A stretch of DNA of 64,000 nucleotides, from assembly GCF_039526245.1 (NCBI RefSeq), contig NZ_BAAAIV010000005.1, positions 186,001-250,000 on the forward strand, given 5' to 3'. The position numbers and the translations under genes are program-made. This DNA is from Arthrobacter_H rhombi. Its GTDB lineage: Bacteria; Actinomycetota; Actinomycetes; Actinomycetales; Micrococcaceae. A model generated the notes under the pieces. It was not told the origin of the DNA and searched no databases. It was given only the letters and a program-made list of their open reading frames with translations. Positions within the stretch are counted from its first letter, which is position 1. Each line of letters starts with the position of its first letter. Positions 44,160 through 52,257 of the stretch are shown one piece after another.

Positions 44160-45044
44160 ATGACCACCACCGCCCCGGCCCCCCGCACCACCGACCTCCT
44201 GCCCGCCGCATTGGGCATGGGGATGCTGACCCTGAAGGTCGGCGACCTGGCCAAGATGACCGATTACTACCGCACCGCGCTGGGGCTGGCCGTCCTCTCC
44301 GACGACTCCACCGGCGTCGTGCTGGGCCGCATCAACGAACCGCTGCTGCGCCTCGAGGATCGCCACGGGCTGATCCTCCCGGGCCGCGGCGAAGCAGGCC
44401 TGTTCCACACCGCACTGCTGTTCGAGGACCAGGCGGCCCTGGCAGCCGTTGTCGCGACCGCAGCGCAGCACCCCGAAAGCCGGTTCGCCGGCAGCGCCGA
44501 CCACCTGGTCTCCGAGGCGTTCTACTTCACCGACCCCGAGGGCAACGGGATCGAGCTCTACTGGGACCGCCCGCGCGACCAGTGGATCTGGCATGGCACG
44601 ACTGTCGAAATGGACTCGCTGGCGCTGAACCCCAACGACTACCTGCGCAAGCACCTCACCGAGCAGCGCACCGGCTCCCTGGATGCCGCCGCAGCCGAAA
44701 TCGGCCACGTCCACCTGCAGGTCGGCGATACCTCCGTCGCCCGCGACTTCTACGTCGATACCCTGGGGTTTGCCGAGACCGCCAGCATGCACGGGCAGGC
44801 ACTGTTCGTCTCCGCCGGCGGCTACCACCACCACATGGCCATGAACGTCTGGAACAGCCGAGGCGCAGGTCCCCGCAAGGACACCCTGGGCCTGGGTGAG
44901 GTCCTGATCCGGGTCCCCGGAACCGACGATGTCACTGCCGTGGCAGACCGCCTGCGTTTTGCCGGCATCGAGAACCACCACGATGGATCCGAACTGCGCT
45001 TCGAGGATCCGTGGCGCAACCGCCTGCGCATCGCCGTCGGCTGA
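44160..45044 (+). CDS. VOC-family (glyoxalase/extradiol dioxygenase) protein, CatE-like
   Basis: 294 residues with two VOC modules (about 15-130 and 165-290), similar to CatE-type catechol-2,3-dioxygenase or quinone-detoxifying proteins. The second module has the metal-ligand His in IGHVHLQVGD and a His cluster in GGYHHHMAMN. The glutamate expected near the end is not obvious (EDPWRNRLRIAV). The first module reads MLTLKVGDL without the usual His but keeps TDPEGNGIELYW. The metal site is therefore incomplete or rearranged. ATG 44160 follows AAGGAG. It is a single gene with its own promoter, between the esterase/mprF pair and rpsP. Confidence 0.8.
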   Translation: MTTTAPAPRTTDLLPAALGMGMLTLKVGDLAKMTDYYRTALGLAVLSDDSTGVVLGRINEPLLRLEDRHGLILPGRGEAGLFHTALLFEDQAALAAVVATAAQHPESRFAGSADHLVSEAFYFTDPEGNGIELYWDRPRDQWIWHGTTVEMDSLALNPNDYLRKHLTEQRTGSLDAAAAEIGHVHLQVGDTSVARDFYVDTLGFAETASMHGQALFVSAGGYHHHMAMNVWNSRGAGPRKDTLGLGEVLIRVPGTDDVTAVADRLRFAGIENHHDGSELRFEDPWRNRLRIAVG

Positions 45045-45229
45045 CGCCGGCGTCCGCGCGGCGCGGGTCGCGCCGCTCGATCCCATCTGGCATAATGAAC
45101 AGGTACTCGATCGACGTGGCCCCTCTCTCCGCGTGCGCATCGTGTCCCCAGAAGCCACGCAGTATGGCCCGCCCCACGGGTGCAGAACCGCGGATTCGCC
45201 CAGTATCAGATACAGGAGTGACCACTACA
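45045..45229 (+). promoter_or_regulatory. rpsP promoter and leader
   Basis: CATAAT (45091-45096) in the context TGGCATAATG is a good -10 and resembles the TGGCAAAATG in front of rplS; no clear -35 was seen. The leader before the rpsP GTG is about 125 bases and contains AGGAG at 45214-45218. Confidence 0.5.
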
Positions 45230-45658
45230 GTGGCCGTTAAGATTCGACTCAAGCGCTTCGGCAAGACGCGCGCCCCGTACTACCGCATCGTCATCATGGA
45301 CTCCCGCGCCAAGCGCGACGGCCGTGCCATCGAGGAGATCGGCAAGTACCACCCCACCGAGGAGCCCTCGTTCATCGAGGTCAAGTCGGAGCGGGCCCAG
45401 TACTGGCTGTCCGTCGGCGCCCAGCCGACCGAGCAGGTCGCAGCCCTGCTCAAGATCACGGGTGACTGGCAGAAGTACAAGGGCATCGAGGGCCAGGAAG
45501 GTACCTTGAAGACCAAGGCCGCCAAGGAGGCCTACGTGGTCCCCGACCGCGGCTCGGTCATCCTGCCCGAGGCCATCACCAAGAAGGCCGACAAGGCCGA
45601 AGAGGCCCCCGCTGAGGAAGCCGACGCCGAGAAGGCAGAAGCCACCGAGGCCGAGTAA
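45230..45658 (+). CDS. rpsP: Small ribosomal subunit protein bS16
   Basis: 142 residues. AVKIRLKRFGKTRAPYYRIV is the classic bS16 start, read from GTG 45230. An in-frame GTG at 45218 lies inside the ribosome site and is less likely. bS16 stabilises the 5' domain of 16S rRNA during 30S assembly. The C-terminal 50 residues are an Ala/Glu/Lys-rich extension common in actinobacteria. It is the first gene of the rpsP-KH-(rimM-trmD-rplS) region; the KH gene begins two bases after its stop. Confidence 0.97.
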   Translation: MAVKIRLKRFGKTRAPYYRIVIMDSRAKRDGRAIEEIGKYHPTEEPSFIEVKSERAQYWLSVGAQPTEQVAALLKITGDWQKYKGIEGQEGTLKTKAAKEAYVVPDRGSVILPEAITKKADKAEEAPAEEADAEKAEATEAE

Positions 45659-45660
45659 CC

Positions 45661-45903
45661 ATGCTCGCTGAGGCTCTCGACCACCTGGTCCGCGGCATCG
45701 TCGACTCCCCGGAGGACGTTGCAGTGGACCGCAAGGCCACCCGCCGCGGCGACACGCTCGAGGTCCGGGTCCACCCGGATGACCTCGGTCGCGTCATCGG
45801 CCGCCAGGGCCGCACCGCCCGCGCCTTGCGCACAGTGGTTGCGGCACTGTCGGACGGCGAGCCGGTCCGTGTCGACGTCGTCGACACCGACCGTCACCGC
45901 TAG
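45661..45903 (+). CDS. khpA: KH-domain RNA-binding protein (KhpA-like)
   Basis: 80 residues, a single type II KH domain with the GxxG loop in IGRQGRTARALR. The protein is conserved between rpsP and rimM across Gram-positive bacteria and binds RNA, usually with a Jag/KhpB partner, to influence cell envelope growth. The ATG is two bases after the rpsP stop, so the two are co-translated. A hairpin follows at 45947. Confidence 0.93.
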   Translation: MLAEALDHLVRGIVDSPEDVAVDRKATRRGDTLEVRVHPDDLGRVIGRQGRTARALRTVVAALSDGEPVRVDVVDTDRHR

Positions 45904-45946
45904 GCCAGGTCGCAGAGTCCCCGCCGTGCCCTCCGGCATGGCAGCC

Positions 45947-45978
45947 CCGGCCCCGCACCCTCACCGGTGCGGGGCCGG
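45947..45978 (+). terminator. Terminator-like hairpin after the KH gene
   Basis: Perfect 13-base arms (45947-45959 and 45966-45978) with a six-base loop, between the KH gene and rimM. It splits rpsP-KH from rimM-trmD, or attenuates read-through. Confidence 0.65.
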
Positions 45979-46037
45979 ACGCGTTAACACCCCATCGTAG
46001 GATCGTTGTAGAACGTCCCCGTCCCCAAGGAGTATCC

Positions 46038-46583
46038 ATGCGCCTCCAGGTCGCACGCATCGGCAAGCCCCACGGCATCCGCGGGGAGGTCACCGTCCAG
46101 TTGATGACCGACGCCCCCGACGCACGCTTCGAACCCGGCACCGTCTTCGATGTCGAGGCCGGCCCGTTGAAGGCCCTTACCGTCGAGGGTGCGCGCTGGA
46201 ACAAGGAGATCCTGCTCGTCGCCTTCGAGGAGGTCGCGGACCGCAACGCCGCCGAAACCGTGCGTGGCGCCCGGCTCTTCGTCGAGACCGAGGGTCTGCA
46301 GGAGGACGAGGACGACACCTGGTACGAGCACGAGCTCGTCGGTCTCGCGGCACGCATCGACGGCGAGACCGTCGGCAAGGTCATCGGCCTGCGCACCAAC
46401 GCCGCCCAGGACCTGCTGGTCATCGAGGACAACGACGGCGAGGAGGTCCTCGTCCCGTTCGTGGAGGCCATCGTCCCCGAGGTCGACACCGCCGCCGGGC
46501 ACATCGTGCTCACCCCGCCCGCCGGGCTCTTCACGCTCAACCGCCCCGACGCCGGGGACGACACCGAGGGCAAGCAGGCCTGA
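46038..46583 (+). CDS. rimM: Ribosome maturation factor RimM
   Basis: 181 residues. The N-terminal RimM domain begins LQVARIGKPHGIRGEV. The C-terminal PRC-barrel domain has TWYEHELVG and EDNDGEEVLVPFVEAIVPEV. RimM binds uS19 and helps fold the 3' domain of 16S rRNA in the 30S subunit. The ATG is preceded by AAGGAG. trmD follows after four bases. Confidence 0.96.
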   Translation: MRLQVARIGKPHGIRGEVTVQLMTDAPDARFEPGTVFDVEAGPLKALTVEGARWNKEILLVAFEEVADRNAAETVRGARLFVETEGLQEDEDDTWYEHELVGLAARIDGETVGKVIGLRTNAAQDLLVIEDNDGEEVLVPFVEAIVPEVDTAAGHIVLTPPAGLFTLNRPDAGDDTEGKQA

Positions 46584-46587
46584 GCGC

Positions 46588-47433
46588 ATGCGCATCGACG
46601 TCGTCTCCATCTTCCCCGAGTACCTGCAGGCGCTGGACATCTCGCTGATCGGCAAGGCCCGGCGCGAGGGCCTGCTGGACGTGCGCGTCCACGATCTGCG
46701 CGAACACACCCACGACCGCCACCGCACCGTCGACGACACCCCGTACGGCGGCGGCGCCGGCATGGTCATGAAGCCCGAACCGTGGGCCGCTGCCCTCGGC
46801 TCCATCGCCGGAACCACCGCAGCCACGGGTACCGGCACCCCTGCCACCACCGTGGAGCACGACGGCGGTGCGCGGCCCCTGCTGCTGGTTCCCTCACCGG
46901 CCGGCGAGGTCTTCACCCAGGCCATGGCCCAGGAACTCTCCACCCGCGAGCACCTGGTCTTCGCCTGCGGGCGGTATGAGGGGATCGACGAGAGGGTCTA
47001 CGACTTCGCCGCCGAGCACTACGAGGTCCGCCCGGTCAGCCTCGGCGACTACGTCCTGAACGGGGGAGAGGTCGCCGTCCTGGCCATGGTGGAGGCCATC
47101 GGCCGCCTGGTCCCCGGCGTCGTGGGCAACCCCGCATCCCTCGTGGAGGAATCGCACTCCGACGGGCTGCTCGAATACCCCGTCTACACCAAGCCCGCCA
47201 GCTGGGAGGGCCGCGAGGTCCCCGAGGTCCTGCTGAACGGCAACCACGGCAAGATCGCCCGCACCCGCCGGCTCTGGCAGCTCGAACGCACAGCAGCCCG
47301 CCGCCCCGATCTGATCCGCGCGCTGGACCCGGCCACCCTGAACCGGCACGACCGCGACGCCCTCTGGCACGCTGGCTTCATGATCGAGGACGGGCGCATC
47401 ATCGACAAGCCCGCCGACCCGGCGGGGGAGTAG
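46588..47433 (+). CDS. trmD: tRNA (guanine-N1)-methyltransferase
   Basis: 281 residues. The SPOUT deep-knot segment SLGDYVLNGGEVAVLAMVEA and the family signatures VDDTPYGGGAGMVMKPEP and CGRYEGIDERV are intact. TrmD methylates G37 in tRNAs that read CNN codons, preventing +1 frameshifts, and acts as a homodimer with a knotted AdoMet site. A Thr/Ala/Gly-rich insert of about 20 residues after MKPEPW (near 70-95) is longer than in E. coli. The ATG at 46588 lies four bases after the rimM stop; open sequence further upstream overlaps rimM and is ignored. Confidence 0.97.
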   Translation: MRIDVVSIFPEYLQALDISLIGKARREGLLDVRVHDLREHTHDRHRTVDDTPYGGGAGMVMKPEPWAAALGSIAGTTAATGTGTPATTVEHDGGARPLLLVPSPAGEVFTQAMAQELSTREHLVFACGRYEGIDERVYDFAAEHYEVRPVSLGDYVLNGGEVAVLAMVEAIGRLVPGVVGNPASLVEESHSDGLLEYPVYTKPASWEGREVPEVLLNGNHGKIARTRRLWQLERTAARRPDLIRALDPATLNRHDRDALWHAGFMIEDGRIIDKPADPAGE

Positions 47434-47676
47434 CCCGCTCCGCCAGCGGCGATTACGCGTGCGGCGCGCGCATGTGGCAAAATGGGTTCTTGCGTCTACT
47501 GGGTGCGCCCCTGCCACAGGGGGAGCGCGCCAACAGTCAGACAGCCGGACGGCGCACCAGCGTCCGACCGGTTCACCACACTCCATTCCAGCGGTTTCCG
47601 CGGCCCGTGTGTCGCGGCCGCTGCGAATGTGTCGAAGGCAGGTGACCTGTGGCAGCTGCCCAAGGAGAAGCATCAC
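47434..47676 (+). promoter_or_regulatory. rplS promoter and leader
   Basis: About 240 bases. CAAAAT (47478-47483) in TGGCAAAATG is a likely -10, like the rpsP promoter; the -35 is unclear. The leader of roughly 185 bases is GC-rich and may fold, but no known riboswitch or protein-binding leader was recognised. AAGGAG precedes the rplS ATG. Confidence 0.45.
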
Positions 47677-48033
47677 ATGCATATTCTCGATTCGGTCAAC
47701 GCGGCCTCGCTGCGTAGCGACATCCCCGCGTTCCGCACCGGCGACACCCTCAAGGTGCACGTCAACATCGTGGAAGGCAAGAACTCGCGTGTCCAGGTCT
47801 TCCAGGGCTACGTCGTGGGCCGCCAGGGCCACGGTGTCGCCGAGACCTTCACGGTCCGCAAGGTGACCTTCGGCGTCGGCGTGGAGCGTACCTTCCCGGT
47901 GCACTCCCCGATCATCGACAAGGTCGAGGTCGTCTCCCGCGGTGACGTGCGTCGCGCCAAGCTGTACTACATGCGCGATCGCCACGGCAAGGCAGCACGC
48001 ATCAAGGAAAAGCGCGACTTCGGCAACAAGTAG
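47677..48033 (+). CDS. rplS: Large ribosomal subunit protein bL19
   Basis: 118 residues, full length: RSDIPAFRTGDTLKVHVNIVEG, then RVQVFQGYVVGRQG and VERTFPVHSPIIDKVEV, and the basic C-terminus RRAKLYYMRDRHGKAARIKE. It sits at the 30S-50S interface. ATG 47677 is chosen because of the upstream AAGGAG and family length. It is separated from trmD by its own promoter region. Confidence 0.97.
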   Translation: MHILDSVNAASLRSDIPAFRTGDTLKVHVNIVEGKNSRVQVFQGYVVGRQGHGVAETFTVRKVTFGVGVERTFPVHSPIIDKVEVVSRGDVRRAKLYYMRDRHGKAARIKEKRDFGNK

Positions 48034-48046
48034 AGCCGGATTGCGC

Positions 48047-48064
48047 CGGGACGCCCGCGTCCCG
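48047..48064 (+). terminator. Short hairpin between rplS and lepB
   Basis: Seven-base perfect arms (CGGGACG/CGTCCCG) with a CCCG loop, 13 bases after the rplS stop. Likely a weak terminator or attenuator. Confidence 0.45.
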
Positions 48065-48073
48065 TCCACGATC

Positions 48074-48745
48074 GTGACGAGTGAACCGGGCCCGCAGGCC
48101 ACGCCGAGCGGCCCGGGAAGGCGCCGGTCCCGTTTTCGGGGCTGGCGCCTTGTCGTGGGCGCCCTGCTGGTGGCCGCCGTCGCCGCGATCATCGTCCGCG
48201 CCACCCTGGTGGACTTCTACTACATCGGGTCCGACTCGATGGAGCCCACGCTGGAGCCCGGCGAGGGCCTGCTGGTCAACCGCACCGCCTACCGCGCACA
48301 CGCGATCAACCGCGGCGACGTCGTCGTCTTCGATGGCCGCGGTTCGCTGCTGCCCTACCAGTCGGCCAACCCCGTGGATGCCGTGCTGCGGGCGCTGCGG
48401 ATCAGCGGCGACGACACGGTGTTCGTCAAACGTGCGGTCGGCATCGGCGGGGACACCATAAGCTGTTGTGACGCGCAGGGTCGCGTGCTGGTCAACGGCG
48501 TCCCGGTGACCGAACCCTATCTCTACCCCGGGGACGCGCCCAGCGAACAGCAGTTCACCGCCGTCGTGCCCCAAGGCAGGATCTGGGTCATGGGCGACCA
48601 CCGGTCCGTCTCGGCCGACTCCCGCTCCCTGCTCGGCGCCCCCGGCGGCGGCATGATCCCCGTGGACCGTGTCATCGGCCGGGTCGAACGCATCATCTGG
48701 CCCGCCGACGCGGCGCGCACCATCGACGGAAAGGCAACCCCGTGA
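48074..48745 (+). CDS. lepB: Signal peptidase I (first copy)
   Basis: 223 residues. One membrane helix (about 28-48) is followed by the catalytic domain: Ser in GSDSMEPTLEPGE, Lys in FVKRAVGIGGD and the conserved MGDHRSVSADSR box. It removes signal peptides from exported preproteins at the outer face of the membrane. The start is uncertain: GTG 48074 is used, with a TTG at 48041 as an alternative; neither has a good ribosome site. The stop overlaps the start of the second lepB by four bases. Confidence 0.93.
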   Translation: MTSEPGPQATPSGPGRRRSRFRGWRLVVGALLVAAVAAIIVRATLVDFYYIGSDSMEPTLEPGEGLLVNRTAYRAHAINRGDVVVFDGRGSLLPYQSANPVDAVLRALRISGDDTVFVKRAVGIGGDTISCCDAQGRVLVNGVPVTEPYLYPGDAPSEQQFTAVVPQGRIWVMGDHRSVSADSRSLLGAPGGGMIPVDRVIGRVERIIWPADAARTIDGKATP

Positions 48746-49494
48746 GCGAGCACCACCCGGAACATCGTGCAGGGGACGGCGCCCAGGACGGTGCAGGGCA
48801 CGACGGCGATGCCCCCCGGCGCGCACCCCGGAACCCCGTCTGGGGCTGGGTCCGCGAATTCCTCATCGTGGTCGGCATCGCGCTGGTGCTCTCCTTCGTC
48901 ATCAAGACGTTCTTCTTCCGCGCGTTCTACATCCCCTCCGGGTCGATGGAGCAGACGTTGGAGATCAACGACCGGATCTTCGTGAACCTCATGGTGCCGG
49001 GCCCGTTCGACCTGCACCGCGGCGACGTCGTGGTCTTCAGCGATGACCTCGGCTGGCTCGGCGACACCGCCCCGGCGCCCACCAACCCGCTGACCGAGGC
49101 GCTCACGTTCGTGGGCCTGGTCCCGGACACCTCCGACCAGCACCTGGTCAAGCGGCTGATCGGCATGCCCGGGGACACCGTGGAGTGCTGCGACGCCGAC
49201 GGCCACCTGAAGGTCAACGGCGTCTCCATCACCGAGCCCTACCTCTACCCGGGTGCCGCCCCCTCCGACGAGGCCTTCAAGGTCACCGTCCCCGCCGGCA
49301 AGATCTGGGTCATGGGCGACCACCGCAACGCCTCGGCCGATTCGCGCTTCCACCAGGACATCCAGGGCGGCTTCGTCGACATGGATTCGGTGGAGGGCAA
49401 GGCCGTGCTGCGTGCCTGGCCGCTGGATCGCTTCGGCACCGTCTCCGGGGACCACGAGGTCTTCGCCGACGTCCCGGCCGGCACCGGAAAGTAG
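48742..49494 (+). CDS. lepB: Signal peptidase I (second copy)
   Basis: 250 residues. A His/Gly/Asp-rich cytoplasmic N-terminus of about 35 residues is followed by one membrane helix (REFLIVVGIALVLSFVI). The catalytic Ser is in IPSGSMEQTLE, the Lys in HLVKRLIGMPGD, and MGDHRNASADSRFH is intact. It starts at GTG 48742, overlapping the first lepB stop (GTGA). Tandem signal peptidases are usual in actinobacteria such as Streptomyces and may divide substrates. This copy is the more typical of the two. Confidence 0.95.
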   Translation: MSEHHPEHRAGDGAQDGAGHDGDAPRRAPRNPVWGWVREFLIVVGIALVLSFVIKTFFFRAFYIPSGSMEQTLEINDRIFVNLMVPGPFDLHRGDVVVFSDDLGWLGDTAPAPTNPLTEALTFVGLVPDTSDQHLVKRLIGMPGDTVECCDADGHLKVNGVSITEPYLYPGAAPSDEAFKVTVPAGKIWVMGDHRNASADSRFHQDIQGGFVDMDSVEGKAVLRAWPLDRFGTVSGDHEVFADVPAGTGK

Positions 49495-49496
49495 CC

Positions 49497-50279
49497 ATGC
49501 CCGCCCGCACGACCGCCACCGCCGCCACCCGCAGCGCCGGGAGCACCCGCAGCGCCGGTGGCACCGCCCCGACGCTGGACGCCGAACGCCAGCTGGCCGG
49601 CATGCTGGGGGAGGGCGGCCCCTGGCTCATCGCCGGCTGCGACGAGGTCGGCCGCGGCGCCCTGGCCGGGCCGGTCTCGGTGGGCCTGGTCGTCATCGAC
49701 CCCTCCGCCGCCGAACTGCTGCCCGAGGTGCGCGATTCCAAACTGCTCAAACCCGCGGTCCGCGAGGCCCTGGTCCCGGTGATCCGCCACTGGGCCGCCG
49801 CCTGGGGGGTCGGGCACGCCACCGCCGCGGAAATCGACGAGCACGGCCTGGTCACCGCCCTGCGGCTGGCCGGCAACCGGGCCTGGCAGGCGGCGGCTGC
49901 CACCGCGGCACCGCATGCAGTGCTGCTGGACGGGAACCTGGACTGGCTCTCCGCCCCCACCCAGGAGGATCTGTTCGCGGGCCCCGCATCGCCGTCGTAC
50001 CCCTTCGACGCTGCGGGGGCCCGGGTCACCACCCGGATCAAGGGCGACCTGACCTGCCTGTCCGTCGCCGCGGCCTCCGTGCTGGCCAAGGTGGAACGCG
50101 ACGCGCTGATGGCCACCTATGATGAACTGGAACCCCGTTATGGCTGGGCGGTCAACAAGGGCTACGGCACCGCGGCCCACCGCCAGGCCATCACCGACCA
50201 CGGAGCCACCGCCCACCACCGCCACAGCTGGCGGCTGACCGGCGCGGCGCCGGCCCCGCGCGAAAGGCAGGAACCATGA
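49497..50279 (+). CDS. rnhB: Ribonuclease HII
   Basis: 260 residues. IAGCDEVGRGALAGPV supplies the first Asp-Glu pair, and VRDSKLL plus LDGNLDW the remaining acidic residues. It nicks RNA-DNA hybrids at single ribonucleotides. The first 40 residues are a low-complexity Ala/Thr/Arg/Gly extension; a later start is possible, but ATG 49497 lies two bases after the lepB stop. The DUF2469 gene overlaps its end by four bases. Confidence 0.95.
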   Translation: MPARTTATAATRSAGSTRSAGGTAPTLDAERQLAGMLGEGGPWLIAGCDEVGRGALAGPVSVGLVVIDPSAAELLPEVRDSKLLKPAVREALVPVIRHWAAAWGVGHATAAEIDEHGLVTALRLAGNRAWQAAAATAAPHAVLLDGNLDWLSAPTQEDLFAGPASPSYPFDAAGARVTTRIKGDLTCLSVAAASVLAKVERDALMATYDELEPRYGWAVNKGYGTAAHRQAITDHGATAHHRHSWRLTGAAPAPRERQEP

Positions 50280-50602
50280 GTGCCGACGATCTCGAGAACT
50301 ACGAGACGGACATGGAGCTGCAGCTCTACCGTGAATACCGCGACGTCGTCTCCCTCTTCAGCTACGTCGTGGAGACCGAACGGCGCTTCTACCTGGCCAA
50401 CGACGTGGACCTGCAGGTCCGCTCGGCCGATGGCGAGGTCTACTTCGACGTGACGTTGAAGGACGCCTGGGTGTGGGACGTCTACCGTTCGGCCCGCTTC
50501 GTGAAGAACGTCAGGATCATCACGTTCAAGGACGTCAACGTCGAGGAGCTGGCCAAATCCGACGAACTGACGCTGCCCAAGGACGCCGGGCTGGGGAACT
50601 AG
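50276..50602 (+). CDS. DUF2469 family protein
   Basis: 108 residues, acidic and strongly conserved in actinobacteria next to rnhB: DDLENYETDMELQLYREYRD, then YFDVTLKDAWVWD. No membrane or catalytic motif is apparent and its function is unknown. Its ATG overlaps the rnhB stop (ATGA), so the two proteins are made together. Confidence 0.95.
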   Translation: MSADDLENYETDMELQLYREYRDVVSLFSYVVETERRFYLANDVDLQVRSADGEVYFDVTLKDAWVWDVYRSARFVKNVRIITFKDVNVEELAKSDELTLPKDAGLGN

Positions 50603-50607
50603 GTCCC

Positions 50608-51747
50608 ATGGAGCCCGAGGGCACGACGGCGCTGCCCGGCCATCCGGCGTTGCCTGGCAATGCGCGCTGGTGCGGATCCGGCAAGCCCCCGGCGCGGTGC
50701 GTGGTCGTCGACGACACGCTGACCTCCCAGGAGGCCTACCGGCTGGCCACCGGCGGCACGGCAATGCTCTGGTCCGGCGACTACCACAACGCCCGCCAGC
50801 TGCTTTCGGCCCTGGGTCGGCGGATCCCCGCGCCCGCCCCGCCGTCCGGGGTGCGGTCTGCCGCGTCGCCTGCCGAGGTGGCCGCCGATTTCTATCGCGT
50901 GCGCCAGGGCCGCGCCCACCGTTCGCGGATCCTGGCCTCCCTGCTGGTTCCGCTGGTTCCCGGCCCGGCGGTCGACCTGCGCCGTGCCCCCGACATCGCC
51001 ACCGCGTGGAGGCACGCCCACGGAGACGTCCAGGGGGCCTCGGTGGTCCCGTTGCAGGATCTGCTGGGGGTGTTGGGCGCCGAGCAGTGGCGCGAGCGCG
51101 GGGTGTTCGTCCCCGCACTGGACGCCACGATCCACCCGCACTACGGCACGTTCGCCCCGGTGCGCGGCGAGTACCTGGACCTGGTCGCCGAGGCCCCCCT
51201 GCCGGACACCTCCACCGCCTTCGACCTGGGTACCGGGACCGGGGTGCTGGCCGCGATCCTCGCCCGGCGCGGGATGGCCCGGATCGTGGCCACCGACCTC
51301 TCGGGCCGTGCGATCGCCTGCGCCGCAGACAACCTGGAGCGGTTGGGACTGGAGCAGCCGGTGGAGCTCGCGGTCACCGACATGTTCCCTGCCGGACGTG
51401 CGGGCCTGATCGTCTGCAACCCCCCGTGGCTGCCCGGTAGCGCCACCACGCTGCTGGACCAGGCGGTCTACGACCCGAAATCGCGGATGCTCCGTGCCTT
51501 CCTCGCCGGACTCGCCGGCCACCTCGAGCCGGGGGGCGAGGGCTGGCTGGTCATCTCCGATCTGGCAGAACATCTGGGCCTGCGCAGCCGCGCCGAACTG
51601 CTGGGCTGGATCGAGGCCTCCGGATTGCGGGTGCTGGACCGGCTGGACACCCGGCCCACCCACCGCCGATCCGCCGATGCCGGGGACCCGTTCCACGCGG
51701 CCCGCTCCGCCGAGGTCACCTCCCTTTGGCGGCTCGCCGCCGCATAG
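50608..51747 (+). CDS. Class I SAM-dependent methyltransferase (PrmC/RsmC-like)
   Basis: 379 residues. The C-terminal half has the AdoMet motif I FDLGTGTGVLAAIL (near 206-220) and the catalytic NPPW in IVCNPPWLPG (near 272), a hallmark of N6-adenine or glutamine methyltransferases such as PrmC, HemK or RsmC. The N-terminal 190 residues form a separate domain with no known catalytic motif, perhaps for substrate recognition. The ATG is five bases after the DUF2469 stop. Substrate (rRNA, DNA or protein) not determined. Confidence 0.82.
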   Translation: MEPEGTTALPGHPALPGNARWCGSGKPPARCVVVDDTLTSQEAYRLATGGTAMLWSGDYHNARQLLSALGRRIPAPAPPSGVRSAASPAEVAADFYRVRQGRAHRSRILASLLVPLVPGPAVDLRRAPDIATAWRHAHGDVQGASVVPLQDLLGVLGAEQWRERGVFVPALDATIHPHYGTFAPVRGEYLDLVAEAPLPDTSTAFDLGTGTGVLAAILARRGMARIVATDLSGRAIACAADNLERLGLEQPVELAVTDMFPAGRAGLIVCNPPWLPGSATTLLDQAVYDPKSRMLRAFLAGLAGHLEPGGEGWLVISDLAEHLGLRSRAELLGWIEASGLRVLDRLDTRPTHRRSADAGDPFHAARSAEVTSLWRLAAA

Positions 51748-51897
51748 CAGGCGACACCCGCGCCGTGCCCGGGACTCCGCGCCGGCTGCCCGGGTCTGCC
51801 CTCCACAGGTGCCCCGAACACGCCGTCCGTCCACAGGCGGGGAGTAGCACGGCCCGGTTTTCGGGATACCCACCGAAGCTGGGGGTGGAGGTGGCAG

Positions 51898-52257
51898 ATG
51901 AACCACAATCAGGAATTGGGCCGACGCGGCGAGACGCTGGCGGCCGAGTACCTCGGGCGCCGCGGCATGCAGGTCCTGGCACGGAACTGGCGGTGCAGGA
52001 CCGGGGAAATCGACATCGTTGCCGACGACCGGGGGACCATTGTCGCCGTCGAGGTCAAAACCCGGTCGGGACTCGGGTTCGGGTATCCGGCCGAGGCGGT
52101 GGATCCGCGGAAACTGCTGCGCCTTCACCGGCTGGCCAGCGCCTGGTGCCGGGAGAACCAGGCCAACCACCGCACCCGCCGGGTCGACGTGGTCAGCATC
52201 CTGGCAGTTCCCGGGCGGGAACCCGAGTTCGACTACTTCCAGGCGGTGGTCCCGTGA
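51898..52257 (+). CDS. yraN: UPF0102 family protein (YraN)
   Basis: 119 residues, nuclease-like fold: GRRGETLAAEYLGRRGMQVL, then CRTGEIDIVADD and VEVKTRSG, the E...D...ExK residues of the restriction-endonuclease-like superfamily. Biochemical function is unproven; it is almost always beside comM and dprA, which points to DNA processing. It starts at ATG 51898. The comM GTG overlaps its stop by four bases. Confidence 0.95.
   Translation: MNHNQELGRRGETLAAEYLGRRGMQVLARNWRCRTGEIDIVADDRGTIVAVEVKTRSGLGFGYPAEAVDPRKLLRLHRLASAWCRENQANHRTRRVDVVSILAVPGREPEFDYFQAVVP

Noticed and set aside
42963..45158. Minus-strand 731-codon frame
   Set aside because: Antisense to mprF and the VOC gene; no motif or ribosome site.
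45218..45220. Earlier GTG start for rpsP
   Set aside because: It overlaps the AGGAG ribosome site; bS16 proteins begin at the AVKIRLKRF position.
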